The translations under genes and the position numbers were made by a program. Below, piece by piece: positions 25,833 through 35,833 of a stretch of DNA of 64,000 nucleotides. The stretch is from NCBI RefSeq assembly GCF_008932115.1, contig NZ_CP044543.1, forward strand, positions 3,726,501-3,790,500, read 5' to 3'. The notes beneath the pieces are model-generated. The model was not told where the DNA came from. It saw nothing but the letters and a program-made list of their open reading frames with translations, and did not search any database. Position 1 is the first letter of the stretch. Each line of letters begins with the position of its first letter. The stretch is from Bradyrhizobium betae (GTDB taxonomy: Bacteria; Pseudomonadota; Alphaproteobacteria; Rhizobiales; Xanthobacteraceae).

Positions 25833-26525
25833 ATGACTTCCGAGAAGAGCAATGTTCGCGTCACTGTTTCCGAAAACGGTCCCTACATGGTCACGGGCGA
25901 CATCCCTCTCGCCAAACAGACCATCACGACGAGTGCCGAGGGTGGGTCCGAGGCGTGGCAGGAAGGCTCGGCCGTCGCGCATCGAGAAACTTATGCGCTG
26001 TGCCGCTGCGGTGCGTCGCGCACCAAGCCGTTCTGCGACGGTTCACATCTCAAGATCGGTTTCGTCGGTACCGAGACGGCGAGTCGAGACACTTATCTCG
26101 ATCAGGCGAAGCTGCTGGACGGCCCGATCCTTCAGCTCACAGACGCAGAAAGCCTCTGCGCGTTCGGGCGTTTCTGCGACCCGAATGGCAATGTTTGGAG
26201 TCAGGTCTCGCAGACCGACGATCGCGCAGTCCGGACCATGTTTATCCGGCAGGTGAACGAATGCCCCTCGGGGCGTCTGGTGGCCTGGGACAAAGCCTCC
26301 GGTAAACCCGTCGAACACGCGTTGCCGGTATCGATCGGCCTGATCGAGGACCCCGAGCAGCAGTGCAGCGGACCTCTGTGGCTGCGAGGTGGTATACCGG
26401 TCGTCGCTGCGGATGGGTTCGAATATGAGGTTCGCAATCGCGTCACTCTCTGCCGCTGCGGAGAATCGAAGAACAAGCCGTTCTGCGATGGGACGCACGC
26501 AGCAATCAAATTCTCGGATTCCTAA
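25833..26525 (+). CDS. Double CDGSH iron-sulfur protein
   Basis: A 230-residue protein with two CDGSH (mitoNEET-type) [2Fe-2S] motifs, CRCGASRTKPFCDGSH (Cys57, Cys59, Cys68, His72) and CRCGESKNKPFCDGTH (Cys207, Cys209, Cys218, His222). An unrelated middle domain of about 120 residues lies between them. Such proteins are cytoplasmic and redox-active, with functions in iron or redox handling that are poorly known in bacteria. It ends 14 bp before the second M20D gene on the same strand, so the two are probably cotranscribed. Confidence 0.88.
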   Translation: MTSEKSNVRVTVSENGPYMVTGDIPLAKQTITTSAEGGSEAWQEGSAVAHRETYALCRCGASRTKPFCDGSHLKIGFVGTETASRDTYLDQAKLLDGPILQLTDAESLCAFGRFCDPNGNVWSQVSQTDDRAVRTMFIRQVNECPSGRLVAWDKASGKPVEHALPVSIGLIEDPEQQCSGPLWLRGGIPVVAADGFEYEVRNRVTLCRCGESKNKPFCDGTHAAIKFSDS

Positions 26526-26539
26526 CAGTGGAGTAGGCC

Positions 26540-27808
26540 ATGGTTTCGAATCAGGCAAGTTCTCCCGATTCAGCATTGCGCGATCTCGAAAGACTCCTCC
26601 CAGACTTGGAAGCCCTTTACAAGGACGTGCACTCGCATCCCGAGTTGTCGATGCAGGAGACGCGCACGGCGGGACTGGCGGCGGATCGTCTTCGTGCGGC
26701 CGGCTACGAAGTCACGACAGGTGTCGGAAAAACTGGCGTGGTCGGCCTGCTACGGAACGGCGAGGGGCCGACCGTCATGCTGCGCGCCGACATGGACGCA
26801 TTGCCCGTCGCCGAGGCGACGGGACTTTCCTATGCCAGCAAGATCACCGCGAGGGATCGTGACGGCAACACCGTCCCGGTCGGTCATATGTGCGGGCACG
26901 ACATGCACGTGACCTGGCTCGTCGGCGCCACCAAATTGCTCGCCGAGGCCCGGACGACCTGGCGCGGGACCATAATGGCGGTCTTCCAGCCCGGCGAGGA
27001 GACGGCGGAAGGTGCCCAGGCCATGATCGACGACGGGTTGTTCAAGCGCTTCCCGAAACCGGATGTGGTCCTCGGCCAGCATGTCATGGTGGGGCCATCA
27101 GGCACCGTTGCAGGACGACCAGGCGCGATCACCTCGGCGGCGGACAGCTTGCAGATTCGCTTGTTCGGTCGTGGCGCGCACGGGTCCATGCCGCAGGCGA
27201 GCATCGATCCGGTGGTGATGGCGGCCGCGACGGTACTGAGGCTGCAAACCATCGTGTCGCGCGAGGTGGCCGCCGCGGAGGCAGCGGTCGTGACCGTCGG
27301 CGTGCTGCAGGCGGGGACGAAAGAAAACGTCATTCCGGACGAGGCCATCATCAAACTGAATGTGCGGACCTTCGACGTCGGCGTCCGGACGCGCGTACTG
27401 GCTGCGATCGAGCGGATCGTCAATGCCGAGGCGGCGGCCTCCGGAGCGCCTCGCAAACCGGAGATCACCTCGCTGGATCACTACCCTCTCAACGTGAACG
27501 ACCGGGAGGCCAGCAAGCGTGTCGTCGAAGCGTTCCGAGGGCATTTCGGCGCCGAGCGCGTCAGGGAAACCGGGCCTGCCTCTGCGAGCGAAGACTTCGG
27601 ATCGTTCGGGACCGAATGGCACGTACCCTCGGTTTTCTGGTTCGTCGGCGGCACCGATCCGGAAACTTACGCTAATGCGAAGGCGGCAAACAAGCTCACC
27701 GAGCTTCCGGTGAACCACAGCCCGAAATTCGCACCGGTTCTTCACCCCACCTTGCAAACCGGCGTGGAAACGCTGGTCGTCGCGACCCGCGCCTGGTTGC
27801 CGGCATGA
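26540..27808 (+). CDS. M20D amidohydrolase, hippurate-hydrolase-like (copy 2)
   Basis: A 422-residue paralogue of the protein at 1236-2504, same length, with well over 80 % identical residues by eye, including RADMDALP, HMCGHDMH and GEETAEGA. At the DNA level synonymous positions differ widely, so the copies are old or came from separate sources and have been under selection to keep the protein. Copy 2 has PGEET where copy 1 has PAEET. It is preceded by the CDGSH gene and followed after 48 bp by the second UPF0126 gene. Confidence 0.86.
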   Translation: MVSNQASSPDSALRDLERLLPDLEALYKDVHSHPELSMQETRTAGLAADRLRAAGYEVTTGVGKTGVVGLLRNGEGPTVMLRADMDALPVAEATGLSYASKITARDRDGNTVPVGHMCGHDMHVTWLVGATKLLAEARTTWRGTIMAVFQPGEETAEGAQAMIDDGLFKRFPKPDVVLGQHVMVGPSGTVAGRPGAITSAADSLQIRLFGRGAHGSMPQASIDPVVMAAATVLRLQTIVSREVAAAEAAVVTVGVLQAGTKENVIPDEAIIKLNVRTFDVGVRTRVLAAIERIVNAEAAASGAPRKPEITSLDHYPLNVNDREASKRVVEAFRGHFGAERVRETGPASASEDFGSFGTEWHVPSVFWFVGGTDPETYANAKAANKLTELPVNHSPKFAPVLHPTLQTGVETLVVATRAWLPA

Positions 27809-27856
27809 GTATGATGACCGATCTCGCGGCGATCGCCTGATGCCGGAAAGGGTATC

Positions 27857-28522
27857 ATGGATAGGCTTCCACTTGCGCTCGATCTGACGGGCACCTTCGT
27901 CTTCGCGCTCAGCGGCGCATTGGCCGGGGTCAAGCGAGAACTGGACTTGTTCGGCGTGCTGGTGCTGTCGTTCGCGGCGGCGAATTCGGGCGGCATTACC
28001 CGAGACCTGCTGATCGGTGTCGTTCCGCCCGGCGCGGTTGCCGACTGGCGCTATCTCGGCGTCTCGCTCTTCGCCGGCATTATCACTTTTTACTTCTCGT
28101 CCTTGATCGTGCGGATGTCGAACTCGGTCCTTCTTTTCGATGCGGCAGGTCTCGCGCTCTTCGCCGTCACCGGTGCATCGAAAGCGCTGGCCTACGGATT
28201 GAACCCGCTCATGGCGATAGTGCTCGGCATGGTCACCGGGATCGGCGGCGGGATGGTACGCGATGTCCTGCTCGCGGAAATTCCGACGGTACTCCGTGCT
28301 GAACTCTATGCCGTCGCGGCACTGGCGGCTGCGGCCATCGTGGTGGTCGGGCACATGCTGCAGTTGCCAGCGGCGCCGGTGACGGTGGTGGCGCTGATGT
28401 CATGCTTCTCGCTGCGCGTCATGGCGATGAAGCGCGGCTGGCGGCTTCCGGTTGCGAAGGTCGGGGATCGATACGATCCGAGCGCCGAAAAGATCAATTC
28501 CAAAGGCCCCGAGAAATCCTAG
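27857..28522 (+). CDS. UPF0126 membrane protein, putative glycine transporter (copy 2)
   Basis: A 221-residue paralogue of the protein at 2565-3206 with the same family signatures (DLTGTFVFALSGALAG, NSGGITRD, GMVTGIGGGMVRD). The C-terminal tail differs. It follows the second M20D gene as in copy 1, so the pair behaves as a conserved two-gene unit. A short internal piece of this gene also occurs at about 24.96 kb. Confidence 0.82.
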   Translation: MDRLPLALDLTGTFVFALSGALAGVKRELDLFGVLVLSFAAANSGGITRDLLIGVVPPGAVADWRYLGVSLFAGIITFYFSSLIVRMSNSVLLFDAAGLALFAVTGASKALAYGLNPLMAIVLGMVTGIGGGMVRDVLLAEIPTVLRAELYAVAALAAAAIVVVGHMLQLPAAPVTVVALMSCFSLRVMAMKRGWRLPVAKVGDRYDPSAEKINSKGPEKS

Positions 28523-28600
28523 CGCCGGATGCATTCTGTGGAATGATGGCGGACGCCCAAAGGCCATCAGTCGGTACAGTTCCGGCAGAGGAAAATTCAT

Positions 28601-29798
28601 ATGGCGAAAACCGTCATCATCTGCGGAAAACTGTTCGACGGCCTGGGCGACAAGATGCTTGGCCCGACTGAAATCTTGATAGAAGGCGACAGCATTGTCG
28701 AGGTATCGGGCTCGGTCGGCCGGCCCGGCGGCGCGAATGTGCTTGATCTCAGCGACCGCACTGTTTCTCCCGGCTTTATCGACACCCATGTTCATCTCTG
28801 CATCGACGGGCTGAATCTGGCGCGGCAAACGCTGCAGTGCTCGCCTGCAAAAGCGCTGGCCGGACTGCATTACGCCCAGCAATACATGCGCTACGGCTTC
28901 ACGACGCTTCGCGACATGGGGACGCTGGATCCCGAATGGCTCACCGTCAACCTGCGCGACGCCATTGATAGCGGCATGGCTCGCGGACCGCGTCTGATCG
29001 TTGCTCCACATATGATCAGCGCAACGGCGGGCCACGGCGACATGCAGGGCATGTTTCCGTGCCGGTGCAATATGGGGCTGTCCAGGGTTGCGGACTCGCC
29101 AGCGAAAATACGCGAGCTGGTCCGCATGGAGCATGCGTTCGGCGCCGACTGGATCAAGACTATGAACACCGGCGGCTATATGAGCGCCGGCGACGATCCG
29201 GCCAGAGTGGCATGGTTCGAAGACGAAATGCAGGCTCTCGGACAAACCGCGCACCAGCTTGGCCTGCCGTTGGCCGTCCATACCGGGGCAGCGGAGGGGT
29301 GCCAGCAGGCGCTGCGCGCGGGTGCCCGCAGTCTCGAGCACTGCTACCTCATCGAGGACGAGGGCGTCGCTATGGCGGAGAAGGCGGGAGCGTTTCTCGT
29401 TCCGACCATGCAAATGACGCGTGAAGACAAGAGGCTTCTGACGGCGGGTAGGCTTCCCGAGCACGCGGTCTGGAAATTCCGCCGCGACGTGGCGGCGATC
29501 GACGACGCAGAAGCGCATCGCACGAAGCAATGCGAAAATAGCCTTTGAGACGGATTGCGGCATGTTCCCGTTCAACGAAGGCGTTCTCGAGTTTCAGGCG
29601 ATGGTGGCGGCTGGTATCACGCCCGGCCGCGCTCTGAAGGCTGGTACGAGCGCCGCAGCGGAATTGTTGCAGCGCGATGATCTCGGCGCGATTGCGCCGG
29701 AAGACCCCCTGGAGGATATTTCCGCGACGGCGAAGGTGGACTTTGTAATGAAGGGCGGCAGGGTCTACCGGCATGGAGCTCTAGATGTACTCCAGTGA
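28601..29798 (+). pseudogene. Imidazolonepropionase-like amidohydrolase, frameshifted
   Basis: A metal-dependent amidohydrolase of about 398 residues (prolidase/imidazolonepropionase-like). Frame 1 carries the metal motif DTHVHL and HTGA/EHCYLI. Near 29501-29512 the frame shifts, and the homology resumes as KRIARSNAKIAF, TDCGMFPFNEG and ISATAKVDFVMKGG. Frame 1 alone ends prematurely at 29548 and lacks the last metal-binding Asp of the TDCG motif, so the enzyme is probably inactive. The break is not in a long homopolymer, which favours a real mutation. Confidence 0.78.
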
Positions 29799-29893
29799 TG
29801 AGCCCTTCGGTGCGTGACGGCCCGGTTGCTCCCGATGTCAGTTCGCCTCTCGCCGTCTAGGAATTCACTTCGATAAAAGCGAAGGATGTCCAA

Positions 29894-31354
29894 ATGACTA
29901 ACGCGACCTTGAGCCTCGCCGCGGCACCCGCCTACGAAGGTACCAACCGGTTGATCCTGGGAATTGTCTTGGCGGTCGTTACCTTCTGGCTCTTTGCCCA
30001 GACCACGTTGAACGTTGCGCCGACCATGCGCGACGACCTGCACATCACCAACAGCGAGAGCAACATCGCGGTCAGCATCACCGCACTGTTTTCGGGGATT
30101 TTCATTGTCGTCGCCGGCGGACTGGCCGACCAATTCGGCCGGGTCAAGCTGACCAATATCGGCCTCGCCTTGAGCATCCTGGGCTCGCTTCTGATCGCGC
30201 TCTCGCCGCCCGGTACCGCGATGTTCCTGATGGCGGGGCGCATCATCCAGGGCATTTCCGCCGCCTGCATCATGCCCGCGACGTTGGCGTTGATCAAAGC
30301 CTATTTCACGGACAAGGAACGACAGCGGGCATTGAGTTTCTGGTCCATCGGTTCTTGGGGCGGCTCTGGTGTGTGCGCGCTTTTTGGCGGCCTCGTTGCG
30401 TCGACGATGGGTTGGCGCTGGATCTTCTGGATGTCGATCGCCGTGGCGGTCGCGAGCTTTCTCCTGATCAGGGGCACTCCAGAAAGTAAGGTCGAAACGG
30501 CGGAACGGAAGCCTTTCGACTGGTTCGGACTAATCACATTCATCGTCGCTATGGTTGCCGTCAACGTCGTGATCGGACAGGGCTCGGCGCTCGGTTGGGT
30601 GAGCGCGAAGGTACTCCTTCTGACGGTGCTCTTCATCGTCTCTGCGTTCTTGTTCCTCAGGACCGAAAGCCGCAGCGCTTCTGGCTTCGTGGACCTCACG
30701 CTTTTCGGAAACACGACCTATAGCGGCGCGACATTGTCGAACTTCCTGCTCAACGGCGCAGCCGGGACCTTGCTGGTGACATTGACCTTGGTTCAGCAAG
30801 AAGCGGGATTGTCCTCCCTGCAATCGGGTCTACTGACCGCTGGGTATCTGATCGCCATCCTGTCCACGATCCGGGTCGGCGAAAAACTCCTGCAGAAGAT
30901 GGGGCCGCGAAAGCCGATGCTGATCGGCTGCTGGATCACCGCAATCGGAATTCTGCTGACGACCTGCACTTTCCTGCTGGCGCGCGAATATCTCGTCGCG
31001 GCCTCCGTCGGATTCACGCTGTTCGGGATCGGACTGGGTCTCTACGCCACGCCGTCCACCGACGCAGCTCTGTCCAACGTACCACAGGACAAGGCGGGAT
31101 CAGCCTCCGGCATCTACAAGATGGCCTCATCGCTCGGCGCCGCCTTCGGGGTCGCGATTTCCGCTGCGATCTTTACGGGCTTGAGCCATTTGCAAGACCT
31201 CGGTCCCATTGCGGATATTGCGATGGGAAGAACCGACAATGTCAACGTCCGCTTCGCCGCCAGCATGGCGCTGATGTTCAACGTCGTGATGGTTGTCATC
31301 GCCATCGTCGCGATCGCGATGACCGTGCCGAAACGTCGTCAATCATCGGGATGA
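29894..31354 (+). CDS. MFS drug-type efflux transporter (DHA2 family)
   Basis: A 486-residue transporter with fourteen likely membrane segments and the EmrB/QacA pattern (RIIQGISAACIMPATLALI, WRWIFWMSIAVAVASF). It exports hydrophobic or aromatic compounds in family members; the substrate here is unknown. It stands downstream of the broken amidohydrolase gene. Confidence 0.85.
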   Translation: MTNATLSLAAAPAYEGTNRLILGIVLAVVTFWLFAQTTLNVAPTMRDDLHITNSESNIAVSITALFSGIFIVVAGGLADQFGRVKLTNIGLALSILGSLLIALSPPGTAMFLMAGRIIQGISAACIMPATLALIKAYFTDKERQRALSFWSIGSWGGSGVCALFGGLVASTMGWRWIFWMSIAVAVASFLLIRGTPESKVETAERKPFDWFGLITFIVAMVAVNVVIGQGSALGWVSAKVLLLTVLFIVSAFLFLRTESRSASGFVDLTLFGNTTYSGATLSNFLLNGAAGTLLVTLTLVQQEAGLSSLQSGLLTAGYLIAILSTIRVGEKLLQKMGPRKPMLIGCWITAIGILLTTCTFLLAREYLVAASVGFTLFGIGLGLYATPSTDAALSNVPQDKAGSASGIYKMASSLGAAFGVAISAAIFTGLSHLQDLGPIADIAMGRTDNVNVRFAASMALMFNVVMVVIAIVAIAMTVPKRRQSSG

Positions 31355-31761
31355 GATTCCACCCATAGCACGGGCTGGTCCAATCAACTGACGGAGTTTG
31401 CCGTGAAGGCTCGCTCACGCGGAGATCAACGGCGGCCGTCTTGGCGGGCGGCGCGCCTCTCTCGTCGCGACGGCGCGCGCGCAGTTTCCGAACCGTCCGG
31501 CAAAGCCGCTCTCGCCGTGCGCGCGCTGGTCGGAACGCTCGCGGGCGGATGGCTGCAACGGCTGGCGCTGGTTGCGCGGTGATGCACCGGCCTCCAATCC
31601 TGTTCATGGATGAACCGGAGTCCTGCGGCGACCATATCCCAATCGTCGCCATGAAGCGTGCGTAGGCGATCAAATTCAGCTTTTCACGCAGTATCAGGCC
31701 TCCACCCAACAGCACCCGACCTCGGTCGAAGCGGCGTTGAACGGCGTTCGCGCCGCCGTGG
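31355..31761. other. Gap without a confident gene
   Basis: The 407-bp stretch holds only GC-driven open frames. One short piece (about 31683-31828, plus strand) reads FTQYQASTQQHPTSVEAAL and AAVDAVSKAVAEAGTAAD before a stop, which looks like real coding in composition and may be the tail of a lost gene or a frameshifted N-terminus of the next one. I cannot assign it. Confidence 0.3.
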
Positions 31762-33102
31762 ATGCGGTCTCGAAAGCCGTGGCCGAGGCGGGGACGGCTG
31801 CGGACGCGGAGATGTCGGCCAACTAGCACCGCAATCACCGAGTTTCTCGATCGGAGACTCTACGGTGTCCGACCGCGGCAACAGCCCAGCTCGCGGTCGA
31901 CGGCCAGGCGCGCTCTCTATCTATCCTCCCCGATAGGCCTTGGGCACGGGCGACGCGACATCGCGATTGCCCGTGAACTGCGCAAGCTGCACCCCGACCT
32001 CGAGATCGACTTGCTGGCGCAAGACCCGGTAACCCGGCTCCTCACGGCAGTCGGTGAGCGCATTCATCCCCTGAGTTCTCGCCTTGCAAGCGAGTCCCGG
32101 CACATCGAGCTTGAGTCGGGAGAGCACGATCTGAACGCGTTCCAGGCGATTCGCCGAATGGATGAAGTGCTGGCCGCCAATTTCATGGTGTTCCAGGATG
32201 CGGTCGAGGATGGCGACTACGAGTTGGTCATTGCGAACGAAGCGTGGGACATAGACCATTTCTGGCACGAACATCCGGAATTGAAGAAGGCAAAGCTCGC
32301 ATGGCTGACGGATTTTGTCGGCTTTCTTCCGATGGCCAGCGGTGGCGATCGCGAGGCGTTTCTAGCGCGCGACTATAATGCTGAGATGATCGAACATGTC
32401 GAGCGCAATCCGGGCGTTCGCGATCGGGCGATTTTCGTCGGCAATCCCGAAGACATTGTCCCCCGCCCCTTCGGCGACGACCTCCCGGATATGCGGGACT
32501 GGGTGCCGAAGCATTTCGATTTCTCCGGCTACATCATTGGCGAGCACCCCCAGGCCTTCGGGTCACGTGACGATCTGCGTCAAAGCCTCGGCTACCGGCA
32601 GGGCGAACGTGTGTGCATCGTCACCGTCGGAGGATCGGGTGTCGGCGCGCACCTGATCAAACGAATCCTGCAGAGCTATCCGCTGGCGCAGTCTCGAATA
32701 CCGGAGCTGCGCATGATCGTGATCGGCGGTCCGCGTATCGAGCCGATGTCCATCAAGGCGCCAGTCGGCGTCGAAGTGCGCTCATTCGTGCCCGATCTCG
32801 ACCGACATCTGGCGGTTTGCGACCTTGCCGTCGTCCAAGGTGGGCTCACCACGTGCATGGAACTGACGGCGGCCGGTACGCCGTTTCTGTATTTTCCGCT
32901 TCAAAACCATTTCGAGCAGAATTTTCATGTCGCGCATCGTCTCGATCGTTACCGCGCAGGCAGACGTATGGACTACGCGGCGTCAACACCGGACACGATT
33001 GCCGACGCAATGATCGGCGCTTTGACCGACCGCACATGCTTCGCGCCGGTCGAAAGCAACGGCGCAGCGCGCGCTGCGCGCATGTTGTCAGAACTGATCT
33101 AA
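31762..33102 (+). CDS. MurG-like glycosyltransferase family protein
   Basis: A 446-residue protein. The reliable part starts near residue 23 (STAITEFLDRRLYG), followed by LYLSSPIGLGHGRRD (glycine-rich donor loop) and a C-terminal UDP-sugar-binding half with VTVGGSGVG and VVQGGLTTCMELTAAG. This is a GT-B fold like MurG/UGT enzymes; acceptor unknown. The first 22 residues are arginine-rich and overlap a different coding-like frame, so the true start may be altered or frameshifted. No other start codon is available in frame. Confidence 0.7.
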   Translation: MRSRKPWPRRGRLRTRRCRPTSTAITEFLDRRLYGVRPRQQPSSRSTARRALYLSSPIGLGHGRRDIAIARELRKLHPDLEIDLLAQDPVTRLLTAVGERIHPLSSRLASESRHIELESGEHDLNAFQAIRRMDEVLAANFMVFQDAVEDGDYELVIANEAWDIDHFWHEHPELKKAKLAWLTDFVGFLPMASGGDREAFLARDYNAEMIEHVERNPGVRDRAIFVGNPEDIVPRPFGDDLPDMRDWVPKHFDFSGYIIGEHPQAFGSRDDLRQSLGYRQGERVCIVTVGGSGVGAHLIKRILQSYPLAQSRIPELRMIVIGGPRIEPMSIKAPVGVEVRSFVPDLDRHLAVCDLAVVQGGLTTCMELTAAGTPFLYFPLQNHFEQNFHVAHRLDRYRAGRRMDYAASTPDTIADAMIGALTDRTCFAPVESNGAARAARMLSELI

Positions 33103-33131
33103 CGGGTTGAGAATGATTTGAAGAGGGGGCC

Positions 33132-33860
33132 ATGGCCGCACTTGTCTACGGAGTATTTTGTTACGTTCTATTCTTGTTTGCTTTTCTCTATGCGATCGGG
33201 TTTGTTGGGAACATCGTCGTGCCAAAGTCGACCGACAGCGGCGGCCCCTCAGCGGTCACGATCGAAGCGCTGATTGTAGACGTCGTGCTGCTTGGCCTGT
33301 TCGCAGTCCAGCACAGTGTAATGGCACGACAGGACTTCAAGCGCTGGTGGACCGGCCTCGTCCCGAGATCGGTGGAGCGAAGCACATACGTGCTTCTTTC
33401 GGGCCTTGCGCTCATCCTCCTGTACTGGCAATGGCGGCCGCTGACGGATATCATTTGGTCAGTGAGCAGCCCAGCCGGCGCGACTATTCTCTATGCCTTC
33501 TTTTGGCTAGGATGGGGGATCGTCCTGCTCAGCACATTCATGATCAACCATTTCGACCTGTTCGGCCTTCAGCAGGTCTATGCGCATTGGCAAGGAAGGG
33601 TATCGGAATCACCGCGCTTCCGAACGCCATTGTTCTACAGGGTGGTTCGTCATCCGATCTATTTCGGTTTTCTGTTGGCCTTCTGGGCCACGCCGACCAA
33701 GACAGCAGGGCACCTGCTCTTTGCAATTTCGACGACCGGTTACATTTTGATCGGCTTCCTGCTGGAAGAGCGTGATCTCGTCAGCTTTCACGGCGAGGCT
33801 TACATTGAATACCGCAAACGGGTCTCGATGATCGCTCCGCTGCCGCGTAGAAAGGCCTGA
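33132..33860 (+). CDS. mddA: Methanethiol S-methyltransferase-like membrane protein (MddA/NnrU family)
   Basis: A 242-residue integral membrane protein with six likely helices, in the isoprenylcysteine-methyltransferase/NnrU superfamily. It has [45 protein letters not shown] and a C-terminal EERDL...YIEYRKRV. These match MddA, which methylates methanethiol to dimethylsulfide and occurs in Bradyrhizobium. AGAGGGGG precedes the ATG. Activity is inferred from overall similarity. Confidence 0.7.
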   Translation: MAALVYGVFCYVLFLFAFLYAIGFVGNIVVPKSTDSGGPSAVTIEALIVDVVLLGLFAVQHSVMARQDFKRWWTGLVPRSVERSTYVLLSGLALILLYWQWRPLTDIIWSVSSPAGATILYAFFWLGWGIVLLSTFMINHFDLFGLQQVYAHWQGRVSESPRFRTPLFYRVVRHPIYFGFLLAFWATPTKTAGHLLFAISTTGYILIGFLLEERDLVSFHGEAYIEYRKRVSMIAPLPRRKA

Positions 33861-34267
33861 CGAGATCTCTCCAAGCAAGAGCGTTGCTGCGAATGATATG
33901 TGAGCCGGTGGTAGAACTTGCTGCCATTTTTCGTAGGTCGTATGCGGATCGGCCTTTGGATGCCGCGTTGACGATTTCGTACCATTCTCAGAACGTTCGT
34001 TGATAGGATCGATCGTGCGACTTCCGCTTCTGGCGCAAGGCGGCCGTTGGTTGAAACAGGTCGTTTCGTCATGGGTGGGGCCGAAAATCTCTCGTGGTTC
34101 GATAAGGTGAGACGGCTAAGACGGCGGTATACAAAATGGCTTTTACAAAGATCGGATACGTACGGAAGACGCCGACCGCTTTTTCTGCGAGCCGGCCGGT
34201 TTGAACACACTGTTCGTAGGTCCCTTTGATGCCAGCAAGAGGCAAAGTTCTGCTTTCGATAGCGATA
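33861..34267. other. Gap without a confident gene
   Basis: About 407 bp between mddA and the convergent regulator. Several open frames exist on both strands, but none shows a ribosome site plus protein-like composition. I see no RNA gene or clear terminator. Confidence 0.4.
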
Positions 34268-35833
34268 TCAGCCTGTGAGACCTGCCTTGCGTAACCCACT
34301 GAGGAAATGTTCGCGGTCAGCGGCATTGCGATATCTTTCGCCGCGGGCCCGGGCGAGGTCCAGGGAGTTCGCGGGCGCGGGTTCGCCATTTGCATTCAGT
34401 TCACGATACCGTTCGCTGACGAACGCCTCCGCTTCGGATCGCGCGTCGCCAAGCGCCCCCATTTGCGCATAGCAGGCCGCCAGGAGGCCGTGCGACCACC
34501 TATCGAGGGATCGCGCCTCCATCAACGCTTTGACCGCCTGTTCGTACTCGTGCCCCGAATAAAGGGCGAGCGCGTGATACCAATGGTACAGGTTGGGCGG
34601 AAAGGGATGGAGCCGCTTGGCCATCCCGATCCATGCGAGCGCCTCCTGCCACCGCCCCCAATAGACCAGAATATTCGCGAAAATGGCCGCGACGTCGGCG
34701 TCGTTTGGATTGAGCGCGAGCGCCCGGCTGAAATGGATTTCCGCCTTGTCGTCCTGGTTCCGCAGGAACAGCAGCTGCGCGAAGACACCATGAGACCAGG
34801 CGTCGCCGTCGTCGATGTCGAGCGCGCTCTCGATCTCGCGATGCGCCTCATCCAGAGTAGCTGCGGCAGGCGACTCGAGAAACACGTCGCAGACGATGGT
34901 CCAAGCGATGTTGGCGCGGGCGCGGGCATATTGCGGGTCAAGCGCGACGGCGCGTCGGAAATACTCCCTGGCCTCAGCCATCCCCTTCACGGTCAACTGT
35001 CGCCAGCGCTCGTTTCCCAGCAGAACCAGATCGTAAGCCGTAAAGCTCAAGGTCGGCTTGCGTCTGGCGATGTCGCGGCCGGCGTCCTCCAGCCGGCCAG
35101 GCAGCGCTGCGACGATCGTTTGGACGATGTCGTCCTGCAGGGCGAAGATGTCTTCGAGTTCGCGATCGTAACGCTCGGTCCAGAGGTTGTACCCGCTCGC
35201 GGCGTCGAGAAGCTGGACCGTCACCCGCACCCCGCTGCCGATCTTGCGCACGCTCCCTTCGGCCACGTACCCGACGCCGAGTTCGCGGCCGACCCGTTTG
35301 ATCTCGGCCGTCTTGCCCCTGTAGGTGAAGCTGGAATGACGGGCGACAACGAACAGCGACCTGAACCGCGACAATTCGGCGATGATGTCTTCCGTGATCC
35401 CGTCGGAAAAATAATCCTGCGCGGGATCGCCGCTCAGATTCGAAAACGGAAGAACCGCGAGCGACGGCTTGTCAGATCCCGCAGACACCGGCGACGCGGG
35501 CGGGCCGACTTCGGATCCGGTCGTAACCGGCGGCCCGATATAGCGGTAGCCGCGGCGCGGCAACGTTTCGATCCAGGCCGCACCCCCGTCGATGTCAGCA
35601 AATGTGCGCCGCAAGGCGGCGATCTGCACCGTGAGGTTGCTCTCCTCGATTGCAAGCCCCGGCCAGGCTGCCTCCATCAATGCGTCCTTGGAAACTGGCA
35701 TTCCTGCGCGCTCGACCAGCAGGCGAAGTAGTGTCACCGCGCGGCGGCCAAGCACGACCGGCTCGGATTCCCGAAACAACATCTCGGCGTCCGCGTCGAG
35801 GCGGTAGGGACCGAATTTATGGATCGTCGCCAT
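34268..35833 (-). CDS. OmpR-type winged-helix regulator fused to TPR repeats
   Basis: A 521-residue protein. Residues 1-100 form an OmpR/PhoB-like winged helix (LTVQIAALRRTFAD, LPRRGYRYIGP). Residues 120-260 resemble the TolB-like domain found in CadC/adenylate-cyclase-type proteins (LAVLPFSNLSGDPAQDYFSD). The rest, to about 490, is TPR repeats (ALALNPNDADVAAIFANIL). Proteins of this build are common in Bradyrhizobium and are thought to be transcription factors with an unknown signal. It is divergent from the flavoprotein gene at 35988, which may be a target. Confidence 0.82.
   Translation of the reverse strand: MATIHKFGPYRLDADAEMLFRESEPVVLGRRAVTLLRLLVERAGMPVSKDALMEAAWPGLAIEESNLTVQIAALRRTFADIDGGAAWIETLPRRGYRYIGPPVTTGSEVGPPASPVSAGSDKPSLAVLPFSNLSGDPAQDYFSDGITEDIIAELSRFRSLFVVARHSSFTYRGKTAEIKRVGRELGVGYVAEGSVRKIGSGVRVTVQLLDAASGYNLWTERYDRELEDIFALQDDIVQTIVAALPGRLEDAGRDIARRKPTLSFTAYDLVLLGNERWRQLTVKGMAEAREYFRRAVALDPQYARARANIAWTIVCDVFLESPAAATLDEAHREIESALDIDDGDAWSHGVFAQLLFLRNQDDKAEIHFSRALALNPNDADVAAIFANILVYWGRWQEALAWIGMAKRLHPFPPNLYHWYHALALYSGHEYEQAVKALMEARSLDRWSHGLLAACYAQMGALGDARSEAEAFVSERYRELNANGEPAPANSLDLARARGERYRNAADREHFLSGLRKAGLTG

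Noticed and set aside
34069..34395. A 108-codon minus-strand frame overlapping the end of the regulator gene
   Set aside because: It overlaps the regulator's C-terminal coding sequence, has no ribosome site and no recognisable family.
34307..35731. A 474-codon open frame on the plus strand
   Set aside because: Antisense to the winged-helix/TPR regulator, which shows recognisable domains.
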